This document shows, piece by piece, positions 42,151 to 53,056 of a stretch of 64,000 bases of DNA; the first letter of the stretch is position 1, and every line of letters starts with the position of its first letter. A model generated the notes under the pieces. It searched no databases. It had not been told where the DNA came from and saw only the letters and a program-made list of their open reading frames with translations. The DNA lies in the NCBI GenBank assembly GCA_009602735.1, contig WELA01010381.1:290120-354119 (forward strand), in the 5' to 3' direction. The position numbers were made by a program, and so were the translations under genes. The stretch comes from Mesotaenium endlicherianum. Its lineage: Eukaryota; Streptophyta; Zygnematophyceae; Zygnematales; Mesotaeniaceae.

Positions 42151-45100
42151 TCATGCGCTGATAATGGCTACTCCGTCTCCCATCTTTGACACCTCTGCAT
42201 CCCTCACGAGCTTTCTGAGCCCTGGCTGTCCAAGCTGGCCGCAAGCTGCCATCTCGTCATCACCCCTGCTCTGGCGGATGAAGACCAGCCTGTTGCCCTG
42301 GATAAGCGTGTCCCGAAACGCCAGTACGCGCTCCATGGGGCTGGGCCGAAACTCCGTGCCAGCATGTGGGTTGAAAACAATCAGGTTGATCTTGCAGGGA
42401 ATGTTCTTGGTGAGCTCCAACACACGGCGGGCATCCTCCAAACTGGAACGTCGAGCAATACACAACCAAAGGGATATGATTAGGTCTTGGCCACACAAGG
42501 CTAAGGCACTCCATGGTTTTCCTGATAGTCTTCAAAAGGTCTAGCTTCAGGGACAAATGACAAAAAGGACAACGGTATTACCAAAGAGGCCAACTTTACA
42601 ATATGACCACTACTGACGCGAGGAGGTGGCAGGGGACTGCAGAGCCTGTGAATACATGGCTGTGACCGGTCCATACATACCTGTCATTAATGCCATCAAG
42701 CATGATGTACTCGAAAAACACCTTGCTCTGGCGCATGCTTCGAGGAAACTCCTCCTCCAGGCAACTCAACAGCGTGCTCAGGTTATACCTTCGGTTGATC
42801 GGCATAATCCAGTTCCTCACCTGCCAAAAGCGGACGGAAAAAACAATAAGATTAAAAGATAAACCTTTCAACCACTCACAAAAAATCCACAGATCCACGA
42901 AGGAAGTGAACGAAGTGCACACACCACGTACACATTCGGCATCATTACCAGGACTCTATACAAGAACGCCCAGCCAGAAATGCTTGACATTGTTTAGAGG
43001 GGGGGAGTTTGACCAGTAATCAGGACAGGGCATCAAGCACACATACCTCATCAGTGCTGGCGTTGAGGCTGACAGCCAGGCTGGCCGGTGACTCAGTGCA
43101 GAAGCGCCGAATCTCAGGCACCAGCCCGCTGGTGGACACAGTGATGCGCCGCGGGGAGCAGTGCAGGCCTGTATTGTCCACCATAATGTCAATCGCGCGC
43201 AGCACGTTGTCCAGGTTGTGCAGAGGCTCTCCCATGCCCTGCAGCCAACGGTGAGCAGGGCGCTGCATCAGCTCAGCACAGTGGCGCAGCTTCAATGAGG
43301 GGGATGCCTCTACTCCATGGTTGTGATGCTAGTATGCCCGCCCCCTCCTGACAGCTCAACTCGCAGCTTTTCCAAGCATGGAGGACAGGACAAAGCAGCA
43401 CAGCGGGATGCTGGCGGTTGAACAATCTTTTCCAAAACCTCCAGAGAGGGGGAATAAGTGACGGGGAAGAAGCGTGTCAACTATGACGTGAATCAGGCCA
43501 AAATGTGAGGGTAGCCCAGACCATCTGTCGCATTAGACCGCAGCCGCAACAGTTGGCAGACAGCCTCCTCAGTGCTGATTCTGTGTGCACATAGTCGCAA
43601 GCACTTCAACGGCCTAGGCCTCCAGCTTGCCGGCTTAATTGTGCACATGTACGCAGGGGCAAAAGTTCAGCATCTAAAACCTCCACAGAGCCGGACCCCG
43701 ACCGGTTGCCAGACATACCATGAACACGATGTTCGTAATGGGGCCGACGTCCTTGGTGAAGAGCCGCCGCACTTGGACGAGCTGGTCAACTATCTGACCT
43801 GCACTGAGATTGCGCTGCAAGCCCATCCTGCACACCCACCATGAACACCATTGAGAACCCCGCAATAAATGAACAGGTGATGCACATTGCCACTGGTCTG
43901 TGCCAGGTACGCCGCCGAGCTAGTCAACCAATCGATGAAGGCTCTGTAGGAGTATGCAAATGAAAACACTGCAGAGACGAGAAAAGTTGCCAAAATTATA
44001 CGTCGTCAGCTGTGCAAGAGATGAGCACCTTACTTCGCAGTGAAGCAGAAGCTGCAGTTCATGGCACACCCCAGCTGGCTGGAGACACAAAGCGTGTTCC
44101 TGTCATCGCTTGGATGGGGGATGAGCACCGTCTCTATGATGCCACTTCCCTCCTCCGGCAAGCGGAAAGTCACCTGTCAACCAGATTGCAAACTTAGTTT
44201 TGCAAAGCATCAAGACCTCAATATCAGTAATTGAAATCCAAACAACAGCTGGCACAATGATCCACTACGAACGAGCATCAACAAGATTGTGACAGAATTT
44301 CCCCTGACTTCAACACAGATAAGAAAGCTGAACCTTACACCCTACCACTAACAGCGACCGCCTTGCAAACTGACTTTGTCGCTTACCTTGCGCGTGCCGT
44401 CCTTCGCTGACTTCACTCCATCCAGGATCAGGGAGTCAAAAGTGGCACAACCAGCAAGCTGGGCTCTAAACTTCATGCTGACACCTATAACATCCAAGCA
44501 AACACATTTAAGAGAGTAAGGTGCACAGACCACAGGCACATGCTCATGAAAGCACTGCAAAAACATACAAATCCCAATTAGCTTCAGCCAGCAATTTACA
44601 ATGTGTATGATCTAGCCGCCTAGCACATTGCAGCAACAACAAAATGAAAAGAAGAAAGCCTGCCTTCCATCTGGCTGGGGTGTGAAGCCCAATGCTTGTC
44701 ACGATACAGCCATGTCCAAAGCATACGCGCTCTTTTAGGCTCTTCGTCTAAGTCCTTCACGACCCAATCCTGCAAAATGAAGCCGTTTCCAACCACATGG
44801 TAAGCCATGAGCAGCAAATGACTACATACTGCTCATCTGATGCCAGGTCCCAAGACATGTCTACAACAGTATCGTCTTAGGCAATTGGAAAGTCATGCAA
44901 GGAGTAAGGGTACATACTGGCCTTCAAGCCCATACACAATGCCCACTACACACTACAGTCAGACATCCGGCCGGCATAATATGCAAACGGAACATCAGCA
45001 ATGTAAATGACACTCCCAACATAGTAAGCAGTAATGCAAAGACAGAGTGCTCAAATTAGAACAAATCGTCATCGTAAATGCAAACCTCTTGACATGCTTG

Positions 45101-45646
45101 GGTGACCCTCATTCAACGGATACCTTTTTCTCATCATGCTTTTGATCAGCTAGAGCTAATAGGTTGTAATCACTGGGTCCCAAGCAGCCACAAGTATATC
45201 TTAAGAATCATCGTCACTTTGAGATACGCTTTACAGCAAGACGCCACCGGCAGTAATGCAACGTACAAGGCTTGAAACTGGGCAGAACCTATTACCTCAA
45301 GTTCTGAATATGACATGTCTTTGACATTCTTTCTGGGGGTGCTTCGAAAACTGGGCTGAACAACTTGATCCAGATCTGAGGGGAGAGCCTCTGAAATGAA
45401 AGCCGATGGTAGCCGATGAGGGGAAGGACATCCTCCGTGCCCCTTCCGGACGCTGCTTTGATGCGAAGGAAAGCTATTGCCCTTTCTGGCAGAGGTGGAA
45501 GTAAGCTGACCGCGAGACGAAGGTGATAAAACAAACAGTCTGTCAATCGTACTCCTTGTTGTGCTAAAATTTATTAATTCGACAAAAGCTCCTTCAGAGT
45601 GCCAAGACAATCTGAATGTCCTGCAAACAGCTGCCAACCCCTCCAT
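42151..45646 (-). CDS. rlmN: RlmN-type radical-SAM rRNA methyltransferase
   Basis: Eight exons: 45646-45296, 44769-44664, 44484-44387, 44173-44034, 43827-43719, 43238-43047, 42820-42681, 42442-42151; 475 aa, all phases agree. The first about 110 residues ([19 protein letters not shown], Ser/Arg-rich) look like an organelle transit peptide. The enzyme has the radical-SAM cluster CAMNCSFC (Cys 221, 225, 228), [16 protein letters not shown], the [17 protein letters not shown] and [12 protein letters not shown] strands, GINDSLEDA, and the C-terminal ACGQL whose Cys (446) carries the methyl intermediate in bacterial RlmN. RlmN methylates C2 of adenosine 2503 in 23S rRNA and A37 of some tRNAs, so a plastid or mitochondrial substrate is likely. 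Intron 2 starts with GC instead of GT. The gene is divergent from the HPP gene. Confidence 0.92.
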
Positions 45647-46623
45647 TTTCTGTCACAGTAAAAGACTTACACCATGGTTTTAAGTGGGCGCAGTCTTCCG
45701 ACTGGCCATCACCCAACAAGCGCCAGAGGGGCGGCGCTCAATATAAGTAAGTCTGCCACTAAGTTTCCTATCGTCAAGGTAGAAATGCCTGATAGAGGGC
45801 ACCGTCGGCGTTCATATGCCGTTCTGAGTGTTGTACGTCTAGTCCTTCATCTTTTGTCGCTGTCAGCGTTCAACCGCCGTCTTGAGTGTTGGACGTCCAA
45901 CTCCCTCTGCACACCTGCACTCGCCTGTCGCGCCATGATCTCGTCACATGTACAAAGTGGTACTAAGTACAATAGGGTAAGGGATTCGGTCTGTTCGTAC
46001 TCAATTACCAGGACCGAACTATCTGATAGTGCTCGACAGCCTGGTGCGAGCTTGATTGCCGTTGGTAAGGTTGCTGGTCTGGTCCTGATAGGCCTCGCCT
46101 AGCAGTCGTTTGGCCCTCGCTACTCTGGCTCCCGGACGACTCCGGGCTGACCTCGGGTTACCTCGGACATTTGCTCGTGCGTCCCTACATGCAGGCCATT
46201 AGGCATACATTCACCACATGATTGGCTATCACCGTTTCATTGCTGTCCATGTGACCTCCGAAAGGTGCATTTGAGGCTGCCAATTGGCCCACATTGGACC
46301 AGACAGAAATCGTAAGCGTGAGAACAGAGTGGAAGCGAGATGCTCGTGCAAGTGCCTGCATGTGTGGCAAATTGTGGTCAGTAGTTGTCGTCAGTGGAGA
46401 CAAAGGTCCTCCATCCAGGATGAAACGAATAAGTTATTCTTAAAGAGTGCTTCGTGCACCATAAGAAGGGCAACAATAGTAAGACAATTGGACTTGCTAC
46501 GAGCGAAGGGAGATAGATCCTGTTTGATATCTCCAAACCCTTTTTGGCCTGTCCCTTCTTTGTGTAGGTTTGAACTTGCTTGCTTCTGTGAGTTCTGTTA
46601 CGCTGTCCAAGTTATTGGGAGGA
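45647..46623. promoter_or_regulatory. Divergent intergenic region RlmN / HPP
   Basis: Nearly 1 kb between the two start codons. It should hold both promoters and 5' leaders. Two similar stretches (CGTTCATATGCCG and GCGTTCAACCGCCG, each leading to GAGTGTTG-ACGTC) lie at 45805-45900. No firm TATA box was assigned. Confidence 0.4.
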
Positions 46624-49600
46624 ATGGCGCTAGCATGTTCTCTGAGAACATCTGTCTTGGGCCAACGACTATCGTTGCTGGACGCTGTCAGCGGCTCTGG
46701 ACGAGAAAGAAATTCAACTGTCCGGTTACTAAGTACAAAAACAGCATTGCAGTCATGGACTTCGTTTCACGGGGACTTAAAATGTCTTCAAGCGCCGGCT
46801 ACTTGTTTGCCTGCGGGATCTATCCCTAGACGATCGTGCACTGTACGAGCCCAGGCAGCTGCTACATCCGCCGTTACTCCTGATCCCCTAGCTGAGGTAT
46901 GGCTTTCGGCTCTTCAGGGACCTCTTATGACCGGCTATACTTGTGATGCCTAAACCTGACTACATTGGAATACTTACGTACGCTGTAACTCCTGTGGGTC
47001 GATAAAGGAGTGCACTTTTCTTTTAGATAATCCAAATTGGCAGACAGGGTGAAAGTACGATTACCTACCGTACTGTACTTACGAGGCTTTGTTGGGTGTT
47101 TGTGTCGACTCTAAGAAAGATATGCTAATCTATATGAGGAATGGTGTGTCTTGTAAGAGACATAGTTACGTAAATAAATGTTTGCCTGACGTCAGCTCCG
47201 TGCATGATGTAAACAGGGACTCGAGAAACTGCGGGGAACTTCAGCTCCTCCTCTCAGTGACATGTTTTGGACCGCTATGGGTGAGTAGACCCGTGTCTAC
47301 CAACTTCAGCACACTCATGTGGAGGAACGCATCTGTGTACAATGTATTCGCCCCCTTTTGTCGCAGTTGTGAGGCTTTTTAGGCATACTGACGCAGGAAA
47401 GCAAACCTGCTCTGGTGATGAATGCCACCATGGCAAGAGAGAGTATTTGCACGGAACATATGTGTGTCAGTAAGTCACATGCTAATTAGTCACGTTTGGG
47501 AGTATCTTGCATCTACAGCTGTGAAGAGTCAGCGTCGCAATGCAGAAGCTTACTTTGTGCCAGTAGCAATAGAGGAGTGTGAAAACTCTCTGAAGCACCT
47601 GTCATGGCATAATCATTGGCCATTCTGTAGTATGTCTGTCTATACAGTCCTTCTCTTTGTGTCATGCCATCTGACTCTAACATCACCTTGGCGTCCTAGA
47701 GAACTATGTAGACGCGTGACACAGTTCTTATACCAGACTTGTGTCGCAAATTTGAAACACTGACAGTTGAGATGTGACTATACACGTCTTGGTGACGGGG
47801 TGTATGCAGGCACATTCCTAGCCATGGCCGGCTTTGCGTGGTTTGATCATCTGCTCGCACCCCGCGGGTTGAGCATGACCATAGGATCTTTCGGAGCTGT
47901 GTGCGTGCTCCTCTTTGCTGCTCCCAAGTCCCCTGTCTCTCAGGTTCGGCCCTCCCTACCTTTTGCAGTCTCCTTTAGAAGTTTACCTGACTGTGGCATA
48001 CTAGCTGGCGGCATCATCTCTTTTGGCCATAATTTGGCTGCAGGATCATGACTTCATATAGAGCAAAAACTTCCTTCAAAATGGCTGTGCACTTTCATCC
48101 GCTTGCTCCCCCCGCCCCAACACATCCTCATGACAGGGCGCAGTGCGACGCCGAGAAGAGCCTTTGCAGGTCTGCCTGGGTAGTAATATGACATAGCACG
48201 AGGGTGACAGGCTGCACATCGACGATATTGCCTGCATCTCCATCTAGTTCAATCACCTTGCCCGCCATTCTCGCTACCTTGAGTGTTCAACCTCGAGTGT
48301 GCAACAATTGCAGGTCTACAAGAAGCTGATGGCAGTCTGGCGTCATGCGTGCGCAGAAATGGAACGTCGTGATGGGCCACATTGGGTGCGCCCTGTGCAG
48401 CATAGTGGCGCTCTCAATCTTTGGACCCGGCTGGCTGGCGCGAGGGGTCGCCCTCACAGCTTCTGTCGTGTACATGCAGTTCACCAACTGCATCCACCCC
48501 CCTGGTAATCCACACTCCATCCCCTCCCTCTCTTCACCAGGCACCAACTTCATCCCCCCCCCGTACTAGTACTCCTCACCCCCCCCTCTTCCTCCTCACA
48601 TGACACCAATGACCCCCCNNNNNNNNNNNNNNNNNNNNNNNNNNNNNNNNNNNNNNNNNNNNNNNNNNNNNNNNNNNNNNNNNNNNNNNNNNNNNNNNNN
48701 NNNNNNNNNNNNNNNNNNNNNNNNNNNNNNNNNNNNNNNNNNNNNNNNNNNNNNNNNNNNNNNNNNNNNNNNNNNNNNNNNNNNNNNNNNNNNNNNNNNN
48801 NNNNNNNNNNNNNNNNNNNNNNNNNNNNNNNNNNNNNNNNNNNNNNNNNNNNNNNNNNNNNNNNNNNNNNNNNNNNNNNNNNNNNNNNNNNNNNNNNNNN
48901 NNNNNNNNNNNNNNNNNNNNNNNNNNNNNNNNNNNNNNNNNNNNNNNNNNNNNNNNNNNNNNNNNNNNNNNNNNNNNNNNNNNNNNNNNNNNNNNNNNNN
49001 NNNNNNNNNNNNNNNNNNNNNNNNNNNNNNNNNNNNNNNNNNNNNNNNNNNNNNNNNNNNNNNNNNNNNNNNNNNNNNNNNNNNNNNNNNNNNNNNNNNN
49101 NNNNNNNNNNNNNNNNNNNNNNNNNNNNNNNNNNNNNNNNNNNNNNNNNNNNNNNNNNNNNNNNNNNNNNNNNNNNNCCCCCCTCCCCCCCTTAATCTTT
49201 CAGTATCATCTCCTTCCCGAGTCATCAATATCATTCACCATTTTGAAGTTCCTCACATTGTCTGCTTCCTCTCTTCCCCTGACACCCATACATCCTATTA
49301 TCTGGGTATCCTCGACCGTGTACTCTATCTCCTCCTCGGTTTCTACATACCTTCCTCGCCTTATCTTCTTTTCACTTTACTACAACAGTGCTGCAGGCTT
49401 CACAATGGTCCTGAAGCAGTCGCCTGTTCAGATGTGGTCCAGTACCTCGCCGCTTTTACACCCTGACATATGCAGCCACGAGGGGGGCAGCAGCTATGCC
49501 AGCCATGGAGTGGAATCAACTGTTGATGGTCGTTGGGCAAATGCAAGTTCCTGGTCAACAGAGCATCCCAAACAGCATCCTCGCTGATTGCACCAATGCA

Positions 49601-50400
49601 ATGTGTATGTCTGCGCAATACTGACAAATGCAACGTATGCCTGATGCTTACTTTAACCACCGGCTGCTCATGAGTCTTTCCGGTTGTTGCTCTTCAAAAA
49701 GGGTGTATTTCTGCATAGTGACACGCAAGCTGAGGCGCATTTTCTTCTTATTGAAGCTATGCTTTTGCTGCAACGCGCTAAGCGCCAGTCAGCCTCTACA
49801 AACCTGAAGTTTCCTGACAGGTCACAAACATATATGTGCTGTGCAGCTGCGGGACTCCCCCTGATCTTCATAGATGGCCCGAAGTTCCAGCACCTGAAGT
49901 GGTGGTATGTGCTGTTCCCCGGTCTCCTCGGCTGCGCCTACCTCTTCCTCCTCGTAAGCTCACTAAACCTGCTGCCTCTTCCTATTTCCCTCGTCCAGCA
50001 AGCTTGCTGTGGATTCTGCGATTGATCTTCATTTGCGGGTATCAGTTTGTTCAAGAGACATCCACTCATATCATTATGCTACATGTTGCTTGTGCATCCT
50101 TGTTCGCACTTCAATCCCCCTGCTGTTTCGTAACCAAGTAAAGAAATTCAAATGCAGATTGAGATCAACAGGGCATGGGTTTCATGTTGAAGAAGTACTA
50201 AACCTAGTTTAACTTCCTCACACGTTTGCTATTGTCATACTACTGAGACATCAAAGGTCGTAGAGGCAGTGGTCTTGATAGAAGACTTCTCATACAGGAC
50301 CAAACGTCCATCCTTTCTCAAAGAAGCTTTCCTTTGCCTTTTCCTTTGTGTTTTGCAGCAAGAGGTTGTCCTATATATGAAGGACACATTCAAATTCTGA
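46624..50400 (+). CDS. HPP-family chloroplast integral membrane protein
   Basis: Six exons: 46624-46896, 47217-47280, 47810-47943, 48357-48504, 49847-49953, 50359-50400; 255 aa, closing in frame at TGA 50398-50400. Exon 1 is a Ser/Arg/Ala-rich transit-type leader ending CTVRAQAAATS. The HPP domain follows: APPLSDMFW, then TM segments around TFLAMAGFAWFDHLLAP, GSFGAVCVLLFAAP, HIGCALCSIVALSIFGPGWL and VVYMQFTNCIHPP (the signature HPP at 204-206), then LPLIFIDGPKF, WYVLFPGLLGCAYLFLL and the short soluble tail. Plant HPP proteins sit in the chloroplast envelope, and some move nitrite into the stroma. That function is known for the family and only inferred here. ATG 46624 has a good context (GGAATGGCG); an in-frame ATG at 46570 is the alternative. 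Intron 4 contains the 559-base gap. Confidence 0.9.
48619..49177. other. Assembly gap (559 N) in an HPP intron
   Basis: Flanked by C-rich low-complexity sequence on both sides, which probably caused the gap. It lies in intron 4 between coding exons of matching phase, so no coding sequence need be missing. Confidence 0.95.
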
Positions 50401-53056
50401 TTCTTCAGTCCAGACCTGAGTTTGTCTCTTACTGGCGCATAATCTATGATTTGTCAGGAGAAAACTGTACAGATTTCAAATAAATTGGCTGCCTTATACT
50501 TAGTAGGTGAACTATTTAGAAAGACAAACAAGAGCAGGGCAATTTAGTCCTGATGCCTTGTTTATCACTGACAGTGGGCTCTGTAAATAGGTTTGAGCAC
50601 ACATACATAGAGAATACATTGGTAAGTATGTTTTAGAAGCTGAGTACGGTATACTTAGTGCATAGAAGGTAACCATTTCAGTTTCGACATAAAGTTGATT
50701 CTGAATTTCATCATTTGATTGTCAGAACATCTCGACATCTGATAGGGCAGGAATATGACTCATGTTCAGTCTTTTCATAAGCTTTGTTTCATTCACTCAC
50801 TCGCATTGTGGTATCGCTGTGTCCCATTTGAATGAAGCCAAGTGCAGGTGTGCACATTCCCAAAGCACTGAGTAGCTTGCGTTTGTAAGAAGTTTGGCCC
50901 TTGAGTTTCCAGATAAGTTCAACACACCAAGAGAAACTGAATACTCAAGGGTTGTCCACTCTCGTGCAAGTTTCTGTTGTAGCTTTGTACGCACAGTACA
51001 AACCCTCCCAAAGTTGATAACCATGGCCAGAACATAACATGCATCCTGGCCAGGAAGTCATGCTTACTTCCCATAGTAGGCCAAGCCCTGATGACCTGTG
51101 CATGACCAGAACTATTGATTTCCTATCAATTAATATTTGTGGACCTGCCACATGTGTCTTTCTGTTGTAATGCTACAGGGCAGGCTATGGTCAGAAATGT
51201 ACCACATTTTCACGACTGCCAGAAGCAGTAGCAACTGTTCAAGTGTCCACAAGTGTGGAAAACATTTCATCAGCAAGTCCCACACCTTAGATTGTATGGC
51301 TGGCTGTGTGTGTTTGTTTGTTCGTGAGGGTGAAAGCAACAATATAGAACCTCATGTTACACCTAAAGAATGAAAAGCGAAGAGCAGTTCAGCGAGCATG
51401 CACGAGTGTGATACGCAAGGAGGAAGGGAGTTGACATAAAATGATCAATACACAGATCTGACTTATACTTGGTTTTACAAATGTGCAAAAACACACAAGA
51501 TTTAATCCCTGTACATACATATAGATGTCTCTGAGAGCACAAAAGAATTTTTCCACCTGGTAACTAAAGCTGGTTGCTTCTAATCCCTTCTGAGCCCTCT
51601 AAAGAAGGCACCATGAGCAGCAGTCAATTTTTGCAGGCAACAGTAGCAGACAGCCAGCGTGAAGTCACCTCACTGCAACCTCCGTCAAGCTCACATACAA
51701 GCTTTGTACCAGTGTACGTATCTACACAACAGTTACTTCAGAGTACACTCTCGGAAGACACTAGCCTTCAATTGCACTCTAAGAGGGTGCAGACTGAAGC
51801 TTTAGTTGCAAGAATGCATACAGAAACAACAGAAGCAAGGACAACGATAACATCCAGCCGGCCAGAAACAAAAAAGCTAATCCTGTGGCAAATTTGAGCA
51901 TGCATTCCTCTCATTCTTCTTTGCTATCTCTGGTGCGTGGTCATATGACAAGATGCCCCAGTTCCCACAAGAGAGGTTCACTGCACATACCCTCAAACAA
52001 AGACCAAGCAGATGAAAGTAATTGCGTCTTGCCTGCTGAACGCCAATCCTTTTGGAAAGATAACAGTGCAAGCTTGCTTTTTGTACACCAGATTTGTGAG
52101 AGGAGCATCCTCCTGCTGCTGCTGCCAACGGAGGAAGAGTGCAACCCCGATGCACCGTAGCAAAGCACAGCACGCACCTTCATAGCCATTACAGTAAAGG
52201 AGAAGGCCCCGCACCTTATCCAAACCAAACCTGGGCCCAATGAGACGTTGAGCACTAACATAGCAGAACGCACAAAGAGCAGGAGAAGAAAAGCGTGATG
52301 CATGACACAAACGGGACGCGAACATACTAAAAATAGCAGCATGTACACAGTGTCACTACAAGTGTATAAGATTGCCTGGCAACAACCTTGCTCAGTATGT
52401 CATCATCCAACAAGAAAATCAAGAGACATGGGCCCGATTCCCACTCGCTTAATTGCTAGCTTGCCACACGCATCATACAAAATTTCCTTCAAGAATGCTG
52501 TGATATAAGAATGCATCCAGAATATCATATTATACCGAGGTAAGGAGCAAAGCTATCAGCTACAAACTGTATAAGGAATCCCTCCGTCGTGATATTCTAA
52601 CATGAGGTGAAGTGTCACATATCCATATCAAAACCGGAGCCCACTGAAAGATAAAAGCATTTTGAATTGATTATACAAGCAAAGAACGTCCACAGGTCAT
52701 GTACTGTCAGTGCTGTCCTAGGCATGAGAGGAAAGTTGGAAATAGATTATCTGACCACATAAAGAAAGCGTTCTCAAACTTTCATTAGTGGAGGTGCACG
52801 AAGGGACGCGCCTTGCTCGTATAAATAATGGTCGTAAAGATTTGACTTGTAGGAAGTCCTCACGCGACTTTTGGATTCAAATATACTATTAGTGAATTGG
52901 CCAAGTTCCCGTACTCCCGCTTCTGAACTCTTCCACCATGCTTTATTTTCCAACTTTTGATTATCTGTATACAATCTGTCCTTGAGGAAGGGGCTGTTAG
53001 GGGAGGACCGCTACGGGAGGGCCAAGGAGCATTGGAAGAAGAGAATTTACGCTGAA
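50401..53056. other. 2.65-kb stretch without a recognisable gene
   Basis: It includes the HPP 3' UTR and the promoter side of the cytochrome b5-like gene. The longest frames (51574-51897 plus; 51941-52348 minus) show no known motif and no convincing splice pattern. Confidence 0.5.

Noticed and set aside
51574-51897. A possible 107-codon gene
   Set aside because: No known motif, no splice-compatible neighbours; low-complexity Ser/Thr/Gln composition typical of chance frames here.
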